From Candidatus Tityobacter terrigena (GTDB taxonomy: Bacteria > Vulcanimicrobiota > Vulcanimicrobiia > Vulcanimicrobiales > Vulcanimicrobiaceae), in the NCBI GenBank assembly GCA_003156715.1, contig PMHO01000016.1, positions 41,063 to 80,769 of the forward strand: a stretch of DNA of 39,707 bases, in the 5' to 3' direction. Position 1 is the stretch's first letter. Each line of letters opens with the position of its first letter. The translations under genes were made by a program, and so were the position numbers. Shown here piece by piece: positions 33,777 through 39,707 of this stretch. The notes below the pieces were generated by a model. The model made no database searches, was not told the DNA's origin, and saw nothing but the letters and a program-made list of their open reading frames with translations.

Positions 33777-33943
33777 GCGCGGTCATGCGCCGGAGAGGCT
33801 AGAGATTCCGGCTTTGGCAGACCGCGGCGCCCCGGCGCGCCGGCAAAATGCGCGCGCCAGAAAGCACACCTCACGCGCCCGCGTTGGGACTATCGAAAGG
33901 AGTCCGGGAGGTGATTGGAGACTCCGGGCCTTAGTTTGTCCTC

Positions 33944-34621
33944 ATGCGAGTCATTTGCGCGCTTTTGTGCCTTGCTGCATTGACCGGTCCCACCGCCGCC
34001 CAGGAATTTGGGCATCCCGTCCCAGGCATCACGGTAACCGGACGCGCGACGTTGCTCGCCCACGCCGACGTACTGTACGTCTTTGAATCGTTGACATCCG
34101 CACCCAACGGGCCGTCTGACATCGACGGCGCGAGCGCAGCGGTCGTTGCAGCTCTGCAGAGCGCCGGCGCAATCAGCGCATCCACCGGCGACGTCATCGA
34201 CGGGCACGGCCTGCAGGGCCGTTCGATTACCGCGACCGTGCGGGAACCGACCCCCGCAGGTCTGACGAAGGTTTCACAAGCGATCGCGGAGGCGCTCCAA
34301 CGTTTCCCGGGTACCGTGCAGCAAAGCTTCATGCCGGTTCTAGGGCTAACGCACTGCGAGGAAGTGGAAGGGCGGCTGCACGCTATTGCGATCGCCGACT
34401 CACGGGCGCGCGCGCAACGGCTCGCAAACGCAGCCGGTGTGAACCTCGGCGCGCCCACCGCCATCGCGCCCGGCGCGCTGGCGGGCTATTTCTTCCCCTG
34501 CAGCCCAAGCCGCGCGCGCCCTCTCGGTGTTGCGACCACGCTACCGGAAGACGGCAACGTCGAGTTTGGTCTCTACGTCAACGTCACGTACTCGATCGTT
34601 TCGCGTTCGGGGGCTACCTAG
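33944..34621 (+). CDS. secreted SIMPL (DUF541)-like protein
   Basis: This 225-residue protein has a signal peptide (about 1-19, ending TAAQ). The mature part shows the SIMPL-type outline: PGITVTGRATLLAHADVLYVFES, GASAAVVAALQSAGA, CEEVEGRLHAIAIADSRARAQRLANAAGVNLGAPTAIAP (the alanine-rich helix with RAxRLA) and EFGLYVNVTYSI at the end. SIMPL proteins are periplasmic or outer-surface proteins of poorly known function. Divergent from the cyclophilin gene; nothing definite was seen in the 167-bp gap. Confidence 0.75.
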   Translation: MRVICALLCLAALTGPTAAQEFGHPVPGITVTGRATLLAHADVLYVFESLTSAPNGPSDIDGASAAVVAALQSAGAISASTGDVIDGHGLQGRSITATVREPTPAGLTKVSQAIAEALQRFPGTVQQSFMPVLGLTHCEEVEGRLHAIAIADSRARAQRLANAAGVNLGAPTAIAPGALAGYFFPCSPSRARPLGVATTLPEDGNVEFGLYVNVTYSIVSRSGAT

Positions 34622-34670
34622 CTCGGGAAAGCGCGATAAAAACCGCAGTAACCTCCTCGAAGGGGACAGA

Positions 34671-35015
34671 GTGATCACCGGCATCCACGCGATCTTCTAC
34701 ACAAAGCACTCTAAGGAGATGTACGACTTTCTCAAGGACGTGCTCGACCTGCACTACGTCGACGCCGGCAACGGGCGGCTCTTCTTCGCCGCACCGCCGA
34801 CGGAACTCGCCGTCCATGAGACCGAAGACGACCCCAAACACGAACTGTGGCTGATCTGTGACGACATCGCCGCGACGGTACGGCAGCTCGAGAAAAAAGG
34901 AATCAAAACGACACCGGTCGCCGACCGCGGCTGGGGCTTGGTGACGACGCTCGAACTCCCCGGCGGCGACGAGCTCGGCCTCTACCAACCAAAGCACCTC
35001 TCGCCGCTCACGTAG
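34671..35015 (+). CDS. VOC-superfamily (glyoxalase/bleomycin-resistance-like) protein
   Basis: This 114-residue protein has the beta-alpha-beta-beta-beta layout of vicinal-oxygen-chelate proteins: ITGIHAIFYTKHSKEMYDFLKDVLDLHYVDAG, FFAAPPTELAVHET, HELWLICDDIAATVRQLEKKGIK and LVTTLELPGGDELGLYQPKH. His, Glu and Tyr positions that can chelate a metal are present. One or two copies of the fold form an active site; substrate unknown. GTG 34671 follows AAGGGGA. Confidence 0.8.
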   Translation: MITGIHAIFYTKHSKEMYDFLKDVLDLHYVDAGNGRLFFAAPPTELAVHETEDDPKHELWLICDDIAATVRQLEKKGIKTTPVADRGWGLVTTLELPGGDELGLYQPKHLSPLT

Positions 35016-35255
35016 CAGGCGACCGCGCGTAGACCAACACTCCGTCAATGAGGCTGACCAATCAGGCTCGCCGCAGCCGATCTGAATCCGCTCGTCTAAT
35101 TCAGCCTCAGAACAATTGTCTGCCCAAGTCGCGAATTATGAGGGCCCCATTGCGACCTATAAGCCGGAGGGAATGCAGACGCCCCCGATGACCATTGCTG
35201 GGCTAGGACGAGCTCGAGGGCCGAGGAACGTAGCTCGCGTACAAAGCCGAAACTC
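35016..35255. other. intergenic, nothing recognised
   Basis: A 240-bp stretch between the VOC gene and the P-loop gene. I found no gene, repeat or promoter that I can support. Confidence 0.4.
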
Positions 35256-35834
35256 ATGCAGCGCATTCTCGTAATCGGTCCGTGCGGCGCCGGAAAGTCG
35301 TTCGTAAGCGAACGGCTGGGAGAGGCGTTGAACCTGCCAGTCATCCACCTGGACGCCGAATACTTCCTACCGGGCTGGGTGGAACCCGATCCTGATTTTT
35401 GGGAGCGCCGGCTTGCCGACCTGATTTCTCGACCCTCCTGGGTTATCGATGGCTCCCACTTGACGACATTGGCACAACGTCTGCGGCGCGCCGACTCGGT
35501 CGTTTTGCTTGACATCCCGACATGGGTTTGTTTCTTACGCGTCATCCGCGGCGTCGCGACGCAGTACGGTCGCGTACGCCCCGACATGGCTGCCGGTTGC
35601 CCGGAACAACTCGACGTTGCATTCCTGAAGTTCGTCTTGCAATATCGACGAGATCAACTGCCGCGCGTGCTAGCGCAACTCAAACAATTCGAAGGAAGCG
35701 TCTTTCGGCTCCGCGCAACTCCTGAAGTCAATAGCTTCTTGGCATCACCTTCAGCTTGGCTAAGCGCGACTCAGGGCGCATTGCACGAGAGCAACTCCAA
35801 CTCGACCGTTGTCGAACGCGCGTTCGACCCATGA
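35256..35834 (+). CDS. adenylate-kinase-like P-loop protein (topology-modulation/FlaR type)
   Basis: This 192-residue protein has a Walker A, GPCGAGKSF, at residues 8-16 and a DAEYFLPGWVEPDPDFWERRL substrate-lid region. WVIDGSH and SVVLLDIPTWVCFLRVIRG follow, the last being a strand-helix with a Walker B-like Asp. The layout matches small P-loop kinases annotated as DNA-topology-modulation or FlaR-like proteins; the true substrate is unknown. The ribosome binding site is weak, so the start is moderately sure. Confidence 0.75.
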   Translation: MQRILVIGPCGAGKSFVSERLGEALNLPVIHLDAEYFLPGWVEPDPDFWERRLADLISRPSWVIDGSHLTTLAQRLRRADSVVLLDIPTWVCFLRVIRGVATQYGRVRPDMAAGCPEQLDVAFLKFVLQYRRDQLPRVLAQLKQFEGSVFRLRATPEVNSFLASPSAWLSATQGALHESNSNSTVVERAFDP

Positions 35835-35919
35835 GCTTCGATCTACCTAGAGTCCAAGCATCATTGCGTTATGTTATCGGGTGGACGGCTTTCGGGCGAT
35901 GCGCTAGACTGCACGACAT

Positions 35920-36453
35920 ATGGGCATCGATCGAACCAACCTCCCGCCTCACGTCGAAGAAGCGATCGGCTCGATCGCCGAACTGCATGCCCAGCACTCG
36001 CGAGGGACGTCGCCGGTGCGCTTCGGCATCGCTCGGCTCACGAGGATGCTCGGCCGGCCCGCATTCCTAACCGCGATGATATTCAGCATCGCCGCGTGGA
36101 TGCTCCTCAACGTCGCTATCGTGCATACGGGGTGGCGGCCATTCGACCCGCCGCCCTTCGCTTGGCTGCAAGGCACGGTATCGGGGCTCGCGCTGCTCAT
36201 GACGATCTTGATTTTTTCGACGCAACAGCGGGACGACGATATCGGCGACCAACGCGACCGGTTAGCTCTGCAGCTCGCGCTCCTGAGCGAGCAGAAGCTC
36301 AGCAAACTGATCGGGCTGGTCGAGGGTCTGCGTCGCGACGACCCGCTCATCGCGGACCGAGAAGATTCGCAAGCGGCAGCGATGGCGGTACCAGCGGATT
36401 CGCTCGCCATGTCGGAAGCGATCAAGAGGGAGATCGAGCGGACCGGGCCCTAG
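35920..36453 (+). CDS. DUF1003-like inner-membrane protein
   Basis: This 177-residue protein has a soluble N-terminus with HVEEAIGSIAELHAQH, then two membrane helices (about 50-68 and 83-102). A charged C-terminal stretch follows, QQRDDDIGDQRDRLALQLALLSEQKLSKLIGLVEGLRRDDP, which is the pattern after the second helix in DUF1003 proteins. No enzymatic motif. Function unknown. Confidence 0.75.
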   Translation: MGIDRTNLPPHVEEAIGSIAELHAQHSRGTSPVRFGIARLTRMLGRPAFLTAMIFSIAAWMLLNVAIVHTGWRPFDPPPFAWLQGTVSGLALLMTILIFSTQQRDDDIGDQRDRLALQLALLSEQKLSKLIGLVEGLRRDDPLIADREDSQAAAMAVPADSLAMSEAIKREIERTGP

Positions 36454-36488
36454 CGGCCTGCACGGGCCCGAGGCGTAGGATCGAGCTC

Positions 36489-36632
36489 TTGTTCATTGTC
36501 CGTGTGCGGCGAGAGGCTGGGGACGCACCTGAGCCGTTGCGCGGCAGCGTCCTCGACGTGGCCACCGGCCGGCAACGCTTAGCCCTGCCGACCGGCGATA
36601 AGTATGATATCGCTTTCTTAAAGAGGGTATAA
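36489..36632 (+). CDS. possible 47-residue protein
   Basis: A short frame from TTG 36489 reads FIVRVRREAGDAPEPLRGSV, then LDVATGRQRLALPTGDK and YDIAFLKRV. Its pattern of beta-type segments with a central RGSVxxVATG turn looks more coding-like than the surroundings and fills most of the gap before the cupin gene. No good ribosome binding site and no known family; treat as tentative. Confidence 0.35.
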   Translation: MFIVRVRREAGDAPEPLRGSVLDVATGRQRLALPTGDKYDIAFLKRV

Positions 36633-36650
36633 GCCGCGGGAGGACGTTGC

Positions 36651-36953
36651 ATGAAAGACATCGAGGACGTATCTGGCTCGTTTGGGGTGCTCGAAACCAG
36701 CGGTGACGCGCAGACCGCCGTCATGCGCTTGAAGCGCGGCGAAGCGAGCGGCGAGCTCGGCAACGAGCATCCCGGCAGCCTACAAGTCCTGTTCATCATC
36801 GACGGCGCGGTCGAGGCTGAAATCGACGGCCAACGCGTGCTATTGCAGCCTGGTCAGAGTGTGATCGTACCCAGGGGCGCGCCGCATCGGTTTTCCGGCG
36901 CGTCGGACCGGACCGCCGTGACCTTCAACGTCTATTCTCCCCCGTTTTACTAA
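36651..36953 (+). CDS. cupin-domain protein
   Basis: This 100-residue protein has a single conserved cupin barrel: LGNEHPGSLQVLFIIDGAVEAEIDGQRVLLQPGQSVIVPRGAPHRFSG. The first motif has few metal ligands (one His, NEHPGS), while the second (VPRGAPHRF) keeps its His, so metal binding is uncertain. Role unknown. GGGAGG precedes the ATG. Confidence 0.85.
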   Translation: MKDIEDVSGSFGVLETSGDAQTAVMRLKRGEASGELGNEHPGSLQVLFIIDGAVEAEIDGQRVLLQPGQSVIVPRGAPHRFSGASDRTAVTFNVYSPPFY

Positions 36954-36987
36954 AGCGACCTCTTTCTTGCGAACGGAGACAATTAGG

Positions 36988-37422
36988 ATGACGATCGTAC
37001 GCCCAGCGTTGGTTGCTGCGCTCTACGCGTTTGCGTGGACGCCGGCCCTCGCCGCCACAAACACGATGAATCACATCACCAACGCACTCTCCCCGCACGC
37101 GATGACGATCAACCTCGGAGCCCAGAATCATTCGAGACAGGATGGGCAAGCGTTTCTCAACGACACCGCGGGCGGCCTTAAAGTGAAGCTGCAGGTAAAG
37201 AACGAGCCGGCCGGTGCGTCGGAGCCGTCGCACATCCATCAAGGCACGTGCGCTAAGTTGAATCCCGCACCATGGAAACCGCTCTCGAACGTCGTCAACG
37301 GCGTGTCGGTCACTACCATACCCGGATTGACCATCGCCGCTCTCAAGAAGGCGCACTACGCGATCAACGTACATAAGAGCGCGGCGGAGCTGTCCCACTA
37401 CGTCTCGTGCGGAGACCTGTGA
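36988..37422 (+). CDS. secreted CHRD-like/small periplasmic protein
   Basis: This 144-residue protein has a signal peptide (about 1-22, ending ALAA). The mature part reads MTINLGAQNHSRQDGQAFLND, LKVKLQVKNEPAGASEPSHIHQGTC (His pair and Cys) and AHYAINVHKSAAELSHYVSCGDL. The AINVHKSAAELxxYVxCGD ending resembles CHRD-type or related periplasmic proteins with exposed His that could bind metal. GGAG-type site before ATG 36988. Its stop shares one base with the next gene. Confidence 0.75.
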   Translation: MTIVRPALVAALYAFAWTPALAATNTMNHITNALSPHAMTINLGAQNHSRQDGQAFLNDTAGGLKVKLQVKNEPAGASEPSHIHQGTCAKLNPAPWKPLSNVVNGVSVTTIPGLTIAALKKAHYAINVHKSAAELSHYVSCGDL

Positions 37423-37670
37423 TGGCCGCGAAGAAAACGAGCCGCAAACAGACCACACGCAAGTCGACGGGTCAAAAAAAAGGCGTCGCGCAGCGCGTCA
37501 CTACGACGGCCCGAAAAATCGCAAGCGGAGGCAAGAAGGCCACGACGACCGTTCGGAAGGTCAGTCATACGGTAAAGGCGGTGACCGATGCCATCGGCAC
37601 CGTCGCGCAGGCGGTGGAAGCGGAAGCCACAGCGCTCGAGACCGCGACGTCACGCCGGCGCAGACCATGA
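37422..37670 (+). CDS. Lys/Thr-rich basic protein
   Basis: This 82-residue protein is very rich in Lys, Arg, Thr and Ala (AAKKTSRKQTTRKSTGQKKG, TTTARKIASGGKKATTTVRK). A helical tail follows, VTDAIGTVAQAVEAEATALE, and it ends in RRRR. The composition resembles histone-H1-like or other small nucleic-acid-binding proteins, but composition alone does not prove this. It is coupled to the secreted protein gene by TGATG. Confidence 0.6.
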   Translation: MAAKKTSRKQTTRKSTGQKKGVAQRVTTTARKIASGGKKATTTVRKVSHTVKAVTDAIGTVAQAVEAEATALETATSRRRRP

Positions 37671-37708
37671 ACCCTCAGTTCCGTTGACTGAAGCGTAGCT
37701 TCGCTGCG

Positions 37709-37741
37709 CTGCCCTTAAGGTTAGACGGCAGGAAAGGGCAG
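37709..37741. terminator. hairpin in convergent intergenic region
   Basis: CTGCCCTT (37709-37716) and AAGGGCAG (37734-37741) can pair perfectly around a 17-nt loop just after the basic-protein gene. It lies beside the stronger palindrome at 37760-37786; together they suit bidirectional termination. Confidence 0.4.
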
Positions 37742-37759
37742 TAGCGCTCTGCCCAGGTG

Positions 37760-37786
37760 GCCTGAGCGGTGGCGGACCGCTCAGGC
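37760..37786. terminator. bidirectional terminator hairpin
   Basis: A perfect 11-bp stem, GCCTGAGCGGT-GGCGG-ACCGCTCAGGC, sits between two convergent genes, 6 bp before the end of the minus-strand gene. No T-run follows on either side, so it may act with the neighbouring hairpin or rather stabilise 3' ends. Confidence 0.55.
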
Positions 37787-37791
37787 TGCGG

Positions 37792-38535
37792 CTACGCGCT
37801 CTCGTGCCCGAGAATGTCCGCGATCATCCACGCGACCCCGGCTATCGCAAAGGTCTCGATACCTTCACTCCAGTTCGAGTGCGTCTTTGGATAGACGATC
37901 AGGATCGGAATCCATATCGTAACTCCGAATATCCCGAGCATCAGCGCAAGAAGCCGCGCGGCTAGCAGCGCTCGGTAGCCTATGACGAGCGCGATGCCCG
38001 CGAGCCCGAAGGCGATCGTCGTGGTGATGGCCCAAAATGTACCGTTCGGCGGGATCCACGGCGGAACCAAACTGACCGTTCTGGCCAGAAACTCGACCTG
38101 CTCGATCGCGAACGAAATGTTACACAGGCCGAAAAGCATCACCGCGCCTCTGCAAAGGTTTGCGATCTTGGGCCGCGAGGGCGACGCCGATCCATACGCG
38201 ACCACTGCCCCTGCGACGAGAGCCAGTTGGTAGAAGACGTTTCCCCAGCTTGCGTAAACTCCCGGCTCGCCGGCGATATCCGGCACAAAGGTGAGCGAAA
38301 AGACGAGATACACGATGCCCAAGATGATGGCGCCCAGCCGCGTAGACTTGCGTAACAGCATCGCGACTCCGCCGACGATCTGCGCGACCGATGTGACGAT
38401 AATGAAAGCCCAGGTGCCCGGCAGTTGCCAGTTCGAAATCAGCTGATCGTTCAAGACGAGAGCGGCAATACCCAACGACAGCGCCGCGGCTCCAAAAGCG
38501 TAACGGCCCAAGCCATCTAAACCGAAATTTCTCAT
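37792..38535 (-). CDS. polytopic membrane protein, DoxX-like
   Basis: This protein of about 247 residues has seven hydrophobic segments (for example YAFGAAALSLGIAALVL, WAFIIVTSVAQIVGGVAMLL, LGAIILGIVYLVFSLTFV, LLALMLGIFGVTIWIPILIVY). The four-helix repeat and LLRKSTRLGAIILGI turn are reminiscent of DoxX-like proteins, but no diagnostic motif is present. The start at 38535 (MRNFGLDGLGR) is chosen over 38580 on coding appearance; neither has a strong ribosome binding site. Confidence 0.7.
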   Translation of the reverse strand: MRNFGLDGLGRYAFGAAALSLGIAALVLNDQLISNWQLPGTWAFIIVTSVAQIVGGVAMLLRKSTRLGAIILGIVYLVFSLTFVPDIAGEPGVYASWGNVFYQLALVAGAVVAYGSASPSRPKIANLCRGAVMLFGLCNISFAIEQVEFLARTVSLVPPWIPPNGTFWAITTTIAFGLAGIALVIGYRALLAARLLALMLGIFGVTIWIPILIVYPKTHSNWSEGIETFAIAGVAWMIADILGHESA

Positions 38536-38684
38536 GTCACCGATGACCGAGGCCTTCGACGACTGATGGCCACCTCCCATCCCCCCGCGACGTTGTGGCG
38601 TGAAGCGCGACCCCAGGCCACAGGTCGTAAGCTACGTAGGATACGGTGCACAACTCCGGTAACTATGTGAACCTTCGCCGATAG

Positions 38685-39032
38685 GGCCACGTCAGAGCCC
38701 TGCCGCTCGCCGAGGACTGCTTTCAGGAGCCCAACAAGATCAACGGGCGCATCCCAAAGGCTTTTGACTGGGTCGCCTTTTCCGATTACTTCCGGCCCGG
38801 CGATGATCCGGACGCGAACGCCGTCAATTGCGCGGCCACATGGAGGACATTCGGGCAGCACGTCCCCGAGCTCCGGAACGCCTCGCGCGAGATTCACGAG
38901 TTCGGCATCGCGCCTTGGCCGGCGCCAGGGCGCATTTCGAGGATCGCGAGCGCTGAACCGGGCGCCTTAGGCGCCGTCCTGACTTATCATCTCATGATGC
39001 GGCTGCGGGAAGTTGGAATCCATCGTCTGTGA
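38685..39032 (+). pseudogene. open frame without start codon, unknown
   Basis: Between TAG 38682-38684 and TGA 39030-39032 one frame is open for 115 codons and looks coding: EDCFQEPNKINGRIPKAFDW, DYFRPGDDPDANAVNCAATW, FGQHVPELRNASREIHEFGI, LTYHLMMRLREVGIHRL. It has no ATG, GTG or TTG early in the frame (CTG 38700 only) and no ribosome binding site. It is probably the 3' part of a truncated gene. I do not recognise the family. Confidence 0.45.
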
Positions 39033-39271
39033 CATTGGGACGTCTACGATCAATTCCCCGGCCCACAAGGGACCTTGGAATTATATACGAGCCTAGCGTA
39101 GCTGTTTTCCGTGATGGAATACATGGTCGGAGCCGACGCCTATGCCTTTCCGCCGCTAACAACATCAGCACTTGGAACCGTCTATGTAATTGCCGGATGC
39201 AATCGAGGGAACGAAGCGATATTTCTTGACTCGGCGTACAATCAAAATTAGCTGAGTCGCGCGTTGAAGAC

Positions 39272-39634
39272 GTGAGGTTTCACGTTCCGGCCGACTATCT
39301 GCATCGCTCGCGTGCAGAGGTGCAGTTTCTAAGACTCTCTCGCCAGACTGCAGTGCACGATGTCATACGGGCCGATCTCGCAGCAGCCGGCCTGTTGAAC
39401 CATACGTATCTCTCGAACCCGTATCTACTCGGAACCGTGAGCCAAATGGGCGGCGCTGCCGCCGAGGCGTTTGTCGGCAGGCATCGGAACAAGTATTTGG
39501 CCCGGTGGACCGATTCGCTCACGCTCAGGCCGTTCGATTCGAGCGTCGGGACCCTGCGAGCCGATGACGACGGAACCCTCGTCTCGCTTCGCATGGGTCC
39601 GCCTAGTTTACTAGCATTCGTGGCTAGATGGTAG
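39272..39634 (+). CDS. hypothetical protein
   Basis: This 120-residue frame starts at GTG 39272 with a weak GAAG site. It has no signal peptide or membrane helix. Segments such as RQTAVHDVIRADLAAAGLLN, YLLGTVSQMGGAAAEAFVGR and DGTLVSLRMGPPSLLAF look protein-like, but no family is recognised. The 240 bp before it contain nothing I can support. It could be a fragment like the preceding frame. Confidence 0.4.
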   Translation: MRFHVPADYLHRSRAEVQFLRLSRQTAVHDVIRADLAAAGLLNHTYLSNPYLLGTVSQMGGAAAEAFVGRHRNKYLARWTDSLTLRPFDSSVGTLRADDDGTLVSLRMGPPSLLAFVARW

Positions 39635-39707
39635 AAGCTAGGTGCTTGCGAGCGGATTAGAGATACGCCCAGCAAGCGAAAACAAGATCGTGTCCCAGGG
39701 CGTGGTG

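Noticed and set aside
1-39707. CRISPR arrays, tRNA or rRNA genes
   Set aside because: No regularly spaced repeats and no tRNA-like or rRNA sequence seen in the intergenic regions inspected.

Overview
The window is GC-rich, gene-dense bacterial DNA. The envelope is probably diderm: there is a TonB-dependent outer-membrane receptor, several lipobox lipoproteins, a Tat component and two signal peptidases. Gene content (rplU-prp, trmD-rplS-lepB-lepB-rbgA-rnhB-yraN, comM, APC permease with a membrane-anchored universal stress protein, large secreted HAF-like proteins) suggests an uncultured-type lineage such as Candidatus Eremiobacterota (WPS-2). That assignment is an impression, not something the sequence proves.

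Region 1-11.8 kb is mostly housekeeping. A secreted alpha/beta hydrolase runs off the left edge. It is followed by a Rieske ferredoxin, a DDAH-like amidinohydrolase, rplU (with a near-leaderless promoter), prp and a small membrane protein. Next comes a tightly packed block (3.6-4.9 kb) in which tatA, an unknown protein, a TPR protein and trmD overlap head-to-head and tail-to-tail. The operon rplS-lepB1-lepB2-rbgA-rnhB-yraN then reads forward with 1-4 bp overlaps. It is followed by an APC amino-acid permease, a tiny membrane protein and a universal stress protein, also overlapping.

Region 11.8-20 kb holds a minus-strand operon: a cystathionine gamma-synthase family PLP enzyme followed by a ribose-class ABC transporter (binding lipoprotein, double ATPase, permease). 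On the plus strand are an alpha/beta hydrolase, a STAS-like protein and comM/yifB.

Region 20-31.2 kb is accessory and scarred. It contains a frameshifted zeta-toxin-like gene, a decayed second comM fragment, and a long TPR/ATPase regulator whose 5' part is missing and is joined in frame to the comM scrap. A two-module secreted HAF-like protein is followed by 5'-truncated cytochrome c and sedolisin fragments, then by a divergent TonB receptor/Fur-family pair whose promoters share a Fur-box-like operator. Remnants of a HAF-like paralogue flank a stand-alone translation initiation factor IF-1 gene. That gene has no ATG/GTG/TTG start and appears to start at AUU behind a perfect AGGAGG.

Region 30.7-39.7 kb encodes envelope and small metabolic proteins: two lipoproteins (one a peptide-type ABC binding protein), a lipoprotein cyclophilin, a SIMPL-like secreted protein, a VOC protein, an adenylate-kinase-like P-loop protein, a DUF1003-like membrane protein, a cupin, a secreted CHRD-like protein, a lysine-rich basic protein and a polytopic membrane protein. 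The last kilobase has a start-less open frame and a hypothetical ORF. No tRNA, rRNA, CRISPR array or intact insertion sequence was seen.
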